The notes: generated from the sequence alone by a model not told the origin. A stretch of DNA of 37,590 nt from Gammaproteobacteria bacterium (GCA_030617815.1 JAUWUS010000013.1:1-37590), one strand, 5' to 3'; positions 26,878-35,687 are shown, counted from the stretch's first letter. Translations and numbers: made by a program.

Positions 26878-27885
26878 TTAAAGGTTATCTTCTATAAACT
26901 GCTCAAAACCAAAAGCACTTACTATATGAGAACCATCACAATTAAACTGCATATGAATAGCATCTTTCACAATACTAATTGTAATATTTCTAACATAGTA
27001 ATGAGGTATCTCGCGAAGCTGTGTTAACCGAGAAATACTCTGTTTAATCTGTTCTCGTGAAAGAGGCTCCCACTTACTATAGTAATGAGAAAAACCCTCA
27101 TGTAAATGACTAGGTAACTCGTCAAAATAACTATCTTGATAAATTGTATCGTATATTTTATTGATCATACCTATCTTTCGTTCATAATCTATTTTAGGAA
27201 AATGCCTGTCAAAATACACATCGTCTATCAAACGTATAGCAGGATGAAATTCATCACTAAACGGATCAAGCATTGTTGACACACGAACCTCTCCGTTATT
27301 AAAACCAAGATAAATTTTTGAAACACATCGGTTCAATAATAGCTCTTCAAGTTTTGGCACAAGCTGCGATATAATATTATCTACGACACTCACATAACGT
27401 TCTCTGGTCATCGCAGATTCACGTAACGATGGATCACCTTTAATGCTTATATGCATGTTGCGACCTTTCATTCCCGTAATATCGATTAACTTTTCTTTTA
27501 GAACTAATTCTTCATTACGAATCTTTAGTAAATCATTAATCTTTTTTGATATGGATTTTTCAGATTTAATCATATCAAGGAAAGATTCACTGGATAAAAC
27601 ATTTAAGGTTGTTTCTTCTATAGTGACTGCAGAAGCTGTACGCGTGTGATTATTAAAAACAGCCATTTCACCAAAGCATGTACCTGACCCTAATAACTGC
27701 AATTCTTCTTTTGAGTTAAATTGATCGATATAGATAGAAACTTTTCCAGAATCAATAAAATAGATGCAATCAGACAAGTCGCCTTCTGTAAACAACTGTT
27801 CATTAGCCTGAAAAGTTTGTACAGAACCGAAAGAACATATTTTTTCAAGCTCTTCAGTTGTTAATTTCTTTAAAATAGAGTCCAT
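26878..27885 (-). CDS. Cyclic-nucleotide-binding protein with novel C-terminal domain
   Basis: The 335-residue cytosolic protein has an N-terminal cNMP/CAP effector domain (about residues 1-120) with an intact phosphate-binding cassette, CFGEMAVFNNHTRTASA, keeping the Glu and Arg that contact the cyclic nucleotide. There is no DNA-binding helix-turn-helix. Residues about 140-335 form an unrecognised domain (RERYVSVVDNIISQL, KIYLGFNNGEVRVSTMLDPF, a Cys near the end). The ATG has AAGGA 6 bases upstream. It is probably cotranscribed with the phytochelatin-synthase-like gene 61 bp downstream. It may be related functionally to the three smaller cNMP proteins at 31117-35390. Confidence 0.9.
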   Translation of the reverse strand: MDSILKKLTTEELEKICSFGSVQTFQANEQLFTEGDLSDCIYFIDSGKVSIYIDQFNSKEELQLLGSGTCFGEMAVFNNHTRTASAVTIEETTLNVLSSESFLDMIKSEKSISKKINDLLKIRNEELVLKEKLIDITGMKGRNMHISIKGDPSLRESAMTRERYVSVVDNIISQLVPKLEELLLNRCVSKIYLGFNNGEVRVSTMLDPFSDEFHPAIRLIDDVYFDRHFPKIDYERKIGMINKIYDTIYQDSYFDELPSHLHEGFSHYYSKWEPLSREQIKQSISRLTQLREIPHYYVRNITISIVKDAIHMQFNCDGSHIVSAFGFEQFIEDNL

Positions 27886-27942
27886 GTTTCATCCTTAAAT
27901 TTTAAGGTTTTATTATCGTACTATAATATTTCATAGCTAAAT

Positions 27943-28200
27943 AGGGGGCAGAGACTGACGAATCCCCACGAAATAATAAATAAAACTGCTCAAAAACAAT
28001 AGCTTAACAAAATATACGTTAATACTAGAGTAAAACCTGTCTTTGCGAGGTCATAAAATGACCGAAGTAATCTCATAATATATGAGGAATAAACTTGAGA
28101 TTACCGCGTCAGCACTTAAAAATACTTGATTTAAGTGTTTTCTCGCAATGACCGGTAACACTAAATTACGTGGGGATCCCTCAGGGGCAGCCCCCTTAAA
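27943..28200. mobile_element. MITE-like element, copy 2
   Basis: Same orientation and layout as copy 1 (25711-25968). Here the right terminus is the better-preserved one (CCTCAGGGGCAGCCCCCTTAAA) and the left has drifted. The shared interior includes AATACTAGAGTAAAA, CTGTCTTTGCGAG, AAATGACCGAAG and TTTTCTCGCAATGACCGGTAAC. Together with copy 1 it brackets two genes. A minus-strand open frame inside it is not a gene. Confidence 0.8.
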
Positions 28201-28265
28201 GGTCGTCCCTGCAACGTAAAGGTTTCTGACCCTTTTAGTTGGTTTGACGAAAATAAAAAAATTTC

Positions 28266-29999
28266 TCAACCGGTAAAGTCGATCTTATTATGCGTGCCAT
28301 CACAGAAGGGTTTGTTTGTTGAATGGCCGCATCGGCATAACGTTACCCGGTTGCGAATTTCCATCGGTTGTCCATCAGCGCGTTCGATACGGATGTCACC
28401 CGTTACCCACAGAGGCCCATCGGTAATGACAGCGATAGCCGTGGGCAAGTCAGGCTCTACTTCCTGGTAGTCGTTAGATGTATCGTTATCGACATTAATT
28501 TCGTAGGTGAGCGCCCCGGAAGGGCAACGTTCCACCATCGCAATCACCTGGTTTTGTATACGCACATCATCTGCTGAGGTCATCATCTGTTTCAGGTTAC
28601 CGAAACGGTTAAAGCAAAAACGCGCATGGGCGCAAAGGCCGCTATCGCTTTTCACACGGAGGTTGGTCTCCGCATTATTGGAACCTTCGATAACTTTCTG
28701 GTGCTCAGCAGTGGGGCGGGTATCAGCTGTTTCAGTACCGTCAAAATTAATCCTGGCATGGGAGCCGTCACAGAACGGTTTGTTATGTGATTTTCCACAG
28801 CGACACAGGGCATAGTTTGGCAAAGTTTGTATCGCATTCATTTTGTGCCATGTTAGCGGTTCGTCAAATTCGGAGTAGACGGGTTCTTTTCTATTTAATG
28901 CGATATCGCCTTGTATTCGATAGGGACCATCTTTATTAATTTTTATTATTGCTTGTGAAGTATTGCTGGCCACTCGATGTTCTGGTGCGATATATTCAAA
29001 ACTCGGTCCTGCACAGGTCTTGCCATCTCCCGAGGGTAGTTTCATCAAGTCGATAGCCAGGTTTTTGAGCTCCATCATTGAACCAATTGATGCATAAAGT
29101 TTTTCAGGTTCGCCATTGAATGCCTTCTGCATGGTTCCGAGCATTTCACTGTAAGCTGTGTTGAACTGTGTCATGGCAACTTCCGCATCACTTCCCACTG
29201 GATAATCACTGGAGCGTGGATTAATTTTCATGTTGTAAACCGCATCCCAGTCAACCTCAAAGGTTTTGCCAGTGGGCCCGCTCTGTGGTGTGTCACCCGG
29301 CTTGTAGTAACGCCCATGAACAATCTGGTTCAGTCGAAAATAATGGCCTACCTCATTTCGTTCATGATGGAACATGTTCTGATCGCCATCCCATATTGAA
29401 GCATGATCAAAGCCTTCACCCTGTTCGATGATCTCCTCTAGAGCTTCTAGTGCAGAACCCAGGTCGGTAACCGCGATAATCCTGCCGCTACCAGCGTAGT
29501 TGAAACTGTCATCAAGAATCTGTCTGCCCGGATCACCACAGAATAAATGTTCCTGCCCGAGTTCCTTAGATAGTTGTATCAGTCCATTTTCAATGGCGTC
29601 ATAGAACTGGCCAAAAGTCTGATAATTGTCATCTTCCGGTGGCGCACCTTCAGTTTCGGGTTTTTCAAATTTAATCATTGTATCAATGACAGGCCTGGAG
29701 AATTTTCCTAGCGGCACTTGGAAACTACGGTCACTATGTGGCAGATAGGCAGGATAGGTTGCAATAAAATCCGGCTTATCAAACTGGGGACTACCGCCGA
29801 TTGCATTGAGGATATTTGCAGCAAGGGTCATGTGCAGCATTTCCTCCATAAACACGCTGCACAGGATCTCGGCGGCTTCCCGGTTATGACCGTCCTTGAT
29901 CGAATAAAGTGCACAGAGATAGGGGGGGAAGGTCGTATGCTCGATCTGAATGGCCCATTGGAGATGTTTACGCAGGCTGTCGATGTCACGAATAGTCAT
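28266..29999 (-). CDS. Ferritin-like / 4Fe-4S / double CDGSH iron-sulfur fusion protein
   Basis: The start ATG 29999 (MTIRDIDSLRKHL) has an excellent AGGAGG site 9 to 10 bases upstream and gives 577 residues; a longer frame exists but lacks one. Residues about 1-330 are a ferritin-like domain of the VioB/iminophenyl-pyruvate-dimer-synthase type, with metal-ligand candidates E20 and E53-x-x-H56 (EEMLHM). Residues about 400-415 carry a CDGSH 2Fe-2S motif (CRCGKSHNKPFCDGSH). About 445-508 is a divergent mono-cluster ferredoxin segment (GLCAHARFC...MVERCPSGAL). A second CDGSH-type motif (CRCGHSTNKPFCDGTH) closes the protein. An iron-dependent redox enzyme is inferred; the substrate is unknown. 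Its G+C is higher than that of adjacent genes. Confidence 0.9.
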   Translation of the reverse strand: MTIRDIDSLRKHLQWAIQIEHTTFPPYLCALYSIKDGHNREAAEILCSVFMEEMLHMTLAANILNAIGGSPQFDKPDFIATYPAYLPHSDRSFQVPLGKFSRPVIDTMIKFEKPETEGAPPEDDNYQTFGQFYDAIENGLIQLSKELGQEHLFCGDPGRQILDDSFNYAGSGRIIAVTDLGSALEALEEIIEQGEGFDHASIWDGDQNMFHHERNEVGHYFRLNQIVHGRYYKPGDTPQSGPTGKTFEVDWDAVYNMKINPRSSDYPVGSDAEVAMTQFNTAYSEMLGTMQKAFNGEPEKLYASIGSMMELKNLAIDLMKLPSGDGKTCAGPSFEYIAPEHRVASNTSQAIIKINKDGPYRIQGDIALNRKEPVYSEFDEPLTWHKMNAIQTLPNYALCRCGKSHNKPFCDGSHARINFDGTETADTRPTAEHQKVIEGSNNAETNLRVKSDSGLCAHARFCFNRFGNLKQMMTSADDVRIQNQVIAMVERCPSGALTYEINVDNDTSNDYQEVEPDLPTAIAVITDGPLWVTGDIRIERADGQPMEIRNRVTLCRCGHSTNKPFCDGTHNKIDFTG

Positions 30000-30316
30000 A
30001 GATGTTTCCCTCCTGGTATGTGTGAATAACCTGAAATCTCGCATACTTAAAGATGTTGACCGTTTTGTATTTTATAAAATACGTTTTTGCAATTACATAT
30101 GTAATATAGATCTTTTCCATATTAGTTTTCGTCTTATCAAGAAGGTTATGACGTACTCTATCGAGAGAATTCTTATCGTTAACCTTTTTAAATATGCATG
30201 TATACCAGATTAAGTTCACCAGTATTTCGATAGAATATAGTAAGTTAAACTCATGCGAAGTATTTTTTATGCCTGCTTGATAATTTAGAAGCTATAAAAA
30301 AGTTCTTGAATAGTTT
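30000..30316. other. AT-rich spacer without a recognisable gene
   Basis: The first 20 bp hold the ribosome-binding site of the ferritin-like gene on the minus strand, and the rest presumably its promoter. Small frames on both strands show no family resemblance. I see no repeat or strong hairpin. Confidence 0.4.
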
Positions 30317-31084
30317 CTATTCGGCAATTGAAAAATCTATTTTTTTTGTTAATGATCCATGATTAAAATCACCAAGAAGCTGGTGCTCATTAGTATCACG
30401 AGCATGTATTTGTATGGTATAAAATCCACCTTTTTCAAGTAAGTTATCAGGTATGTGTATTTCAGGTTTGTTAATCAATTTTGACTTGTATATTAATTTC
30501 GAATCCCAGGTATCACGGATGAAAGCTTGGTAGTATTGTGCACCTGCAATTTTTTTCAAAACGAATGATTTTGGGATAGATTTAAGTTCTTTTTTTATAT
30601 TAGGGTTTGATATCTTTGCGATTTCAAGTTTATCTATAATTACATAGTCTTTAGGAATAATGGTGGTCCCATTTTTTAAGTTAACCTTTGTGTAATACCA
30701 TCCATTTTTAGCGTTAGCAGGTATTTCGAACTGCTTAATGAATACTCGCTTTTCTTTCTTTTTCTTATCGATAATTAATCGGTATTTTTTTAAATTAAAT
30801 TCACCTATTATTTTATTATCTGGTGAGAGTACTTGTATATTTGAAATATCATTAAAATTATAGGTAGAGAATACAGCCAGAAAGAAAAGTGGACGGTCTG
30901 GCCAATTGCATACATGAATATCAAAAAAACCAACACTTGAGTAATGTGAGTCATCAGAAGTCGCAGATTGAGTACCTGGTGAAGGTAACGAAAATAGTAA
31001 TATAAACAAATAAACTACGAGTAATCTAGTAAACCTATAATAACTTATTTTATTAATGAGTCTTCGTGGAGATATAATGTCCAT
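30317..31084 (-). CDS. Exported protein of unknown function, end of the cNMP-transporter operon
   Basis: The 255 residues start MDIISPRRLINKISYYRFTR, followed by a hydrophobic segment (LLVVYLFILLFSLPSPG) that is probably a signal peptide or anchor. The mature part looks all-beta: VGFFDIHVCNWPDRPLFFLA, KQFEIPANAKNGWYYTKV and, near the end, KGGFYTIQIHARDTN, reminiscent of Ig-like or fibronectin-like strands. No family is recognised. The ribosome-binding site GAGGG is 9 bases from the ATG, and the start is 32 bp after the preceding cNMP gene, so it is the last gene of that operon. A periplasmic partner or sensor of the transporter is a guess from position. Confidence 0.82.
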   Translation of the reverse strand: MDIISPRRLINKISYYRFTRLLVVYLFILLFSLPSPGTQSATSDDSHYSSVGFFDIHVCNWPDRPLFFLAVFSTYNFNDISNIQVLSPDNKIIGEFNLKKYRLIIDKKKKEKRVFIKQFEIPANAKNGWYYTKVNLKNGTTIIPKDYVIIDKLEIAKISNPNIKKELKSIPKSFVLKKIAGAQYYQAFIRDTWDSKLIYKSKLINKPEIHIPDNLLEKGGFYTIQIHARDTNEHQLLGDFNHGSLTKKIDFSIAE

Positions 31085-31116
31085 TTTATATAGCCCTCGT
31101 ATTTAAAATAACGTTG

Positions 31117-31560
31117 CTATGTTTTATTTAAAAGATTTGTTGTGTTCCTTAACCTGATACTTAAGCTCTTTAATATACCCAAACTCAATTCAGGATATTT
31201 GATTATCAAGCCATGTAATTTGTCTTTTTCTAATGATAGTATTTTAGCATCATTAAGTATATGTGCTGTTGCTGAGCGAGGTAAGTCATCTAGAAGATTC
31301 ATTTCGCCAAAACATTCACCTTCACCAAGCTTTGCTATAAAGTCATTAGAGTTACTATCTTGTTTAGTAGATATTCCTACTTCACCTGTTTGTAGCATAA
31401 ACATCCTGTCGCCACGGTCATCAATATCAAATACGTGGTCACCTTTAATGTAAAACTCCTCTTCTAGTGCTTGAGCCACTACTAGTAGATTTTCTGTATT
31501 AACTTCAGAAAAAATTGCAGATTTTTTTAAAAGTAAGATTCTATCAAATATATCAGCCAT
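31117..31560 (-). CDS. Stand-alone cyclic-nucleotide-binding domain protein (intact cassette)
   Basis: The 147-residue protein is little more than one cNMP domain (about residues 8-125). Its phosphate-binding cassette GECFGEMNLLDDLPRSATA is canonical, with the Glu and Arg that hold the cyclic phosphate and ribose. No DNA-binding or catalytic domain is attached. It begins 9 bp after the HEAT transporter's stop, so the two are cotranscribed and probably work together. Binding of cAMP or cGMP is expected; the ligand is unknown. Of the three stand-alone cNMP proteins in this operon it is the only one with a complete site. Confidence 0.92.
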   Translation of the reverse strand: MADIFDRILLLKKSAIFSEVNTENLLVVAQALEEEFYIKGDHVFDIDDRGDRMFMLQTGEVGISTKQDSNSNDFIAKLGEGECFGEMNLLDDLPRSATAHILNDAKILSLEKDKLHGLIIKYPELSLGILKSLSIRLRNTTNLLNKT

Positions 31561-31569
31561 AATTGTTAT

Positions 31570-34242
31570 TTACACCAGTGTTGTATTTTGTGCGCAGTAT
31601 TTAATCCATGGATCATTATGATTTGCACACCACGCTAGAGCATGTGAAGCATCCTTAATTTTAGTTCCAAGTGAGCATGCAGTTATTTTATCGTTAGATT
31701 TGTCAATTAGTGCGGAAAGTATTTCAGTGATTCTTTTATTTTTAAAATTCGTGATAATCTCATGGGCATTAGCAATATGCCTTGAATCTTTACTCTTGAG
31801 TCCCTCGCGAATGATATGTATGTCTTCTGGGTGCTCAAGTGCCTGCATTGCAAGAAGAGCCAGGTCAATGTACTCCTGGATACGTTCTTCGATTGCGTAA
31901 ATAGTAATTTGCGCAGAAGAAGATAATTTATTAGCACAAGATAAAATGCCTAATATTTTATTTAATTCCAATGCTTCTTCTGCTTTTCTGTAGGCTATTT
32001 CTTCAAAAAGATTACTGTCAACATTGTGCCTTAACAAAACTTTGATTAATGCATCTTGATAACGCGGTGAACCTACACATCCCTGTGTTAACCAGTAAAA
32101 AAATTGTTTATCAGGATTTTTGGTATAACTATATAAAAATTTAGCTGCTTCATAGCATACCGATGGATTGATATCTTCTAGTGCCTGAGTGATTATCTTG
32201 TTAGATATAGGTTTGTTGAGCAGACGGCAGCTTTTTATACAATTTATTTTAACGATGTTGCTCTCGTTATTATATGTGTTTTCCAGAAGTGGAAGTATTT
32301 CATTAAATTTATCTTCGGGCCAGTATTGTAGTGCATTGACTGTTTCTTTTTGTATACGTCCTACATTACACGAGCTATTGCTTATGATGTTGTTTCTATA
32401 AGATTCAACAATTGATTTCAGTTTTATATTTTCTTTATCCAAATAAGGGATAAGCTTAAGAGATAAATAATAGTCATCCACATTTTTTGAATTAATAATT
32501 TCCTGCCATTCTTTTACAGCGGTATTTATCAAGTCATCACTGTTCGTAGAAAGAGCCCCAATTATTCCGGCAGATTTTAATCGTGAATTTGGATCGTTAA
32601 GCAGTTGAGGTATTAATTTTTCAGCTTGTGGATCATTTATTTTAAATAATGTCGTTAAAATAGTGAATTTCAGATGGTTATCAGAATCGTCATATGACTT
32701 CCAAAGATATTCAGAGAAACCTGCTGGATTTATTGATGATAATATGTCAATTATTTGATCTTTTATAGCAGGGCTGGCATGAAGTGTATTATTCAGGATG
32801 ACATCAGTAGCTGTGTCTGGGTTGGATTTAACTAATATTTTGATGAATGAAATTAGTGAATTATTATCAAGTTTGTCGATTTTTTTTACAAAATCATCCG
32901 TATTAATATCTCTATAGGTTGATGAATTAGCTGTCTCACTATCAGGTATAAAGATTCGTTGTTTAAGATTGGATAATATTTCTGATAGATAGGCGTTGTT
33001 CATTTTATGGTTGAAGAATAAATAACATATGGCCGCAGATACACCTATAGCTAGAAAATATATTGGCTCTCCCATTTTCTGCATAAACAAAAGAAGTGTG
33101 CCACAAACTGCCAACGCAAGTGGTATTACGATAACAATTTGGATGGATAGAGCTCGACCACGAATATTTTCAGGTATAGCATTGAAAAATATTGCTCTAA
33201 CAGGGTTCCTGAATGCGGGCATAATGGCATCTTTGTTTATGCTACCAGCTAATGCTGAATGAAGTGAAAAGCTTGTTAATAATCCAATGTAACTGACTAA
33301 ACTTGTTAATGGGAACAAAAGGTTAACATTTTTAGCACCAAATCGATTTATTACTTTATTAGTAATAAATATCTGCATGGTTAAAGCAAGGAAACTTGTT
33401 ACGGCAGTTAATTTACCAAAGAAACTTGTTAATTCTTCTTCTGTAGTGAATGTGGTTGTATAGACTCTATTTACTGAATAACATAGAACATAAAATGTAA
33501 TCACCATGAAGAAAAGGGCTATTGAAGAAAACTTAAGTAGGTTTGATGATTTAAGTAATTTTGCACCAAATGTTATCTGGTTTACTGCCTGCTTAAATTG
33601 TTTTGAACTTTTATACTGGGCTCTGTAATAGGGTGAGCTTCCGTTATGTTTATGCCAATAAGCTATTAATGAAATGGAAGTGCCGAGTAAAACACACCAT
33701 AAAATAATGATGTTTTGAACCCCAATTTTTGTTGAGATTAACGATACAACAGTACCGCCAATAATACTTCCAATTAGTGCGCCTGACATAATTACAGGAA
33801 ATACACGTTTTGCTTGCATTGAGTCGAAATTCTGACTTAAATAAAATGCAGCATGAATAAGGAATACCTCAGAGGCGACTTCGTATACGACAAAATACAC
33901 TGGATATATATAATTTGTCGTTCCATAAGACATGACAGACCAGGTGATGATTAAGGCGCCTATCATTAGTATGTATAAGGTAATAAAAAAACGTTCAGGT
34001 TTTATCCGATCTGCGAATGCGGCGTAAAAAATACTAATCAGTGAAAGGGATACACCAAGTACGATATACATTATTGGCAAGTATTCTATTCCAAAACGCT
34101 TAAAAAATAGCGCGTCAGTACTACTTCTTCCAAAAGCATTACCGCACCCGGCTATAAGGTAGACAAGGAAAAAATAGAAAACATGCTTATACTCATTTTC
34201 ACGTATAAGTATTAAGTCTGCAAATTTTCTAGTTATAGACAT
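31570..34242 (-). CDS. MFS/nucleotide-transporter-like membrane protein fused to HEAT repeats
   Basis: The 890-residue protein has about 11 to 12 hydrophobic helices in its first 425 residues (YKHVFYFFLVYLIAGCGNAF, LPIMYIVLGVSLSLISIFYA, RVFPVIMSGALIGSIIGGTV and so on). They resemble MFS proteins and the ATP/ADP-translocase-related family. After a short linker, about residues 445-885 form a soluble helical solenoid of HEAT-like repeats (KSAGIIGALSTNS, VCYEAAKFLYSYTK, HIANAHEIITNFK). In some bacteria such transporter-HEAT fusions also carry a cNMP domain; here cNMP domains are encoded as separate flanking genes. The ATG at 34242 has a weak ribosome-binding site. The substrate is unknown. A cyclic-nucleotide-controlled transporter or a membrane scaffold is inferred. 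Confidence 0.88.
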   Translation of the reverse strand: MSITRKFADLILIRENEYKHVFYFFLVYLIAGCGNAFGRSSTDALFFKRFGIEYLPIMYIVLGVSLSLISIFYAAFADRIKPERFFITLYILMIGALIITWSVMSYGTTNYIYPVYFVVYEVASEVFLIHAAFYLSQNFDSMQAKRVFPVIMSGALIGSIIGGTVVSLISTKIGVQNIIILWCVLLGTSISLIAYWHKHNGSSPYYRAQYKSSKQFKQAVNQITFGAKLLKSSNLLKFSSIALFFMVITFYVLCYSVNRVYTTTFTTEEELTSFFGKLTAVTSFLALTMQIFITNKVINRFGAKNVNLLFPLTSLVSYIGLLTSFSLHSALAGSINKDAIMPAFRNPVRAIFFNAIPENIRGRALSIQIVIVIPLALAVCGTLLLFMQKMGEPIYFLAIGVSAAICYLFFNHKMNNAYLSEILSNLKQRIFIPDSETANSSTYRDINTDDFVKKIDKLDNNSLISFIKILVKSNPDTATDVILNNTLHASPAIKDQIIDILSSINPAGFSEYLWKSYDDSDNHLKFTILTTLFKINDPQAEKLIPQLLNDPNSRLKSAGIIGALSTNSDDLINTAVKEWQEIINSKNVDDYYLSLKLIPYLDKENIKLKSIVESYRNNIISNSSCNVGRIQKETVNALQYWPEDKFNEILPLLENTYNNESNIVKINCIKSCRLLNKPISNKIITQALEDINPSVCYEAAKFLYSYTKNPDKQFFYWLTQGCVGSPRYQDALIKVLLRHNVDSNLFEEIAYRKAEEALELNKILGILSCANKLSSSAQITIYAIEERIQEYIDLALLAMQALEHPEDIHIIREGLKSKDSRHIANAHEIITNFKNKRITEILSALIDKSNDKITACSLGTKIKDASHALAWCANHNDPWIKYCAQNTTLV

Positions 34243-34300
34243 AACGATGTTTTGTATGAGTTATAAATATTGATAAAATATTTCAAACATTAAAATTTTT

Positions 34301-34831
34301 TTATACGCGTCTTTCTGGTCCATCATACTTGGGAAGAGATTTATTCAGTATGTGTTGATAATCTTTTCCCTCTTCGATTGCAAATAACACATTCCTTATC
34401 ATCTGCACTAATGCACGGTAGTCTTTTGTTATTTGTCTATTAATTGAGTATTGAATTGTGTGAGCCAATGGGGCATCCGATTCATATAATAACAAGAAGG
34501 CAATGGCCGGTAGTGATGCAACTGTTACGTCACCAAGTGCTTTGCACGTGGCTACATGCTCACCATTATCAATTACAGATACAATCCCGAACCATTCGCC
34601 AGGATGATGTCTTTTTATCTCAAGAAACCCGCATTTTTTACCACGGTTATGTGTTACTGATACATTCCCTTCTATGATTAAATAAACTTTATCGCCTCGG
34701 GTATTTTCATTAAAAAATTCATATCCATCAGGGTGTGAGCTGACAAGCATTGACTGCTCAAGGATAGATAGCTGCTCATTAGTAAGGTCAGAGAAGTCAG
34801 GAATAGTCTGTAAAAATTTATGAAAATCCAT
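34301..34831 (-). CDS. Stand-alone cNMP-domain protein (degenerate cassette)
   Basis: The 176 residues start MDFHKFLQTIPDFSDLT with a very strong ribosome-binding site (GGGAGG, 6 bases upstream). Residues about 10-125 form a cNMP fold (YEFFNENTRGDKVYLIIEGNVSV). The phosphate-binding cassette reads EWFGIVSVIDNGEHVATCKA: the invariant Glu is Ile and the Arg position is His/Val, so ordinary cyclic-nucleotide binding looks lost. The C-terminal helix is followed by a charged tail (SLPKYDGPERRV). It starts 13 bp after the upstream cNMP gene and precedes the HEAT transporter by 58 bp, so it belongs to the same operon. Confidence 0.9.
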   Translation of the reverse strand: MDFHKFLQTIPDFSDLTNEQLSILEQSMLVSSHPDGYEFFNENTRGDKVYLIIEGNVSVTHNRGKKCGFLEIKRHHPGEWFGIVSVIDNGEHVATCKALGDVTVASLPAIAFLLLYESDAPLAHTIQYSINRQITKDYRALVQMIRNVLFAIEEGKDYQHILNKSLPKYDGPERRV

Positions 34832-34844
34832 TTTAGCCTCCCAG

Positions 34845-35390
34845 TTAGTGGTGTAATTGATGATATAATTTTACAAACCAATCTCGAGCTGAATCAATTT
34901 TTGTGTGTTCATGATGGATGTTGGATTCTTTATGAACTATCAGGCCATCAAATAGTAGTTTATCAGTGGATATCAACCTATTGGTTAATATGGATGAAAT
35001 AGATCGCAATATTTTTCCGGATATAACAGGATGTTCTTTACCAAGCTCATCAAATGAAGTCTTGTTTAGACTGTAAAAAATGCAAGGTGTCTCGGTTATT
35101 ACTGATGATGTTGCATTACTATTATCGAGCATCGAAACCTCTCCAATATATTCACCAGGGAATATTTTTCCTATGCTTATTTTGGTTCCATCTTTCTCAA
35201 TGTAGCAGTTCAACCTTCCTTCAATAACAAAGTAGAGCGTATCATTTTCCTGATTGTCTTTAATGATGTGTTTGTTTTCACCAATGGAAACATATTTTAG
35301 CATTCTGATAAGATCACTAACTTCTTCACTATTGGTGTGCTCAGTTATTTTAGGGAATAACTTGCTGAATTCTTGAGTTGTAAGAGACAA
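34845..35390 (-). CDS. Stand-alone cNMP-domain protein, first gene of the operon
   Basis: The start is TTG 35390 (MSLTTQEFSKLFPKI), supported by GAGG 9 bases upstream; the next in-frame ATG would remove part of the domain. The 181 residues carry one cNMP fold (NDTLYFVIEGRLNCYIEKDG). Its cassette, GEYIGEVSMLDNSNATSSV, keeps the Glu but lacks the conserved Arg. A C-terminal helical tail (SKIDSARDWFVKLYHQLHH) has no helix-turn-helix signature. It heads the five-gene minus-strand operon and is transcribed away from the riboswitch-controlled secreted protein. Confidence 0.9.
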   Translation of the reverse strand: MSLTTQEFSKLFPKITEHTNSEEVSDLIRMLKYVSIGENKHIIKDNQENDTLYFVIEGRLNCYIEKDGTKISIGKIFPGEYIGEVSMLDNSNATSSVITETPCIFYSLNKTSFDELGKEHPVISGKILRSISSILTNRLISTDKLLFDGLIVHKESNIHHEHTKIDSARDWFVKLYHQLHH

Positions 35391-35681
35391 TTTAGTTAAC
35401 CTCGTATTTAATGATGATAATTTATTGTAATGAGTGAAAAAAATAAACTGTACATTAGTAAATAAGAATATTAATGAATGATGTTAACCATAAAAAAAGT
35501 GTGATTTTTACTGTATTTTTAATTGAATTTATGTACACTCCGTTACAACATAATGCATAAGAAAATTAATGTATGCAAGTAATGTAGCTTTAATGAAATT
35601 TAAAGTATAAAAAGTAGGCTCTTATTGCTGCTCTTTATACCCCCCCTCACAAGATATACATGATTTATAGTATTTTATTCC

Positions 35682-35687
35682 TATAAT
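35682..35687 (+). promoter_or_regulatory. Possible -10 box for the riboswitch transcript
   Basis: A perfect TATAAT at 35682-35687 lies 32 bp before the riboswitch-like structure. No good -35 is seen at 17 bp, so the assignment is tentative. Confidence 0.35.

Noticed and set aside
28051-28269. Minus-strand frame of 72 codons in MITE copy 2
   Set aside because: It lies mostly inside the repeat, and its equivalent in copy 1 is not open in the same way; no ribosome-binding site.
31117-35390. cNMP proteins as CRP/FNR transcription factors
   Set aside because: None has the C-terminal helix-turn-helix, and they are too short or end in unrelated helices.
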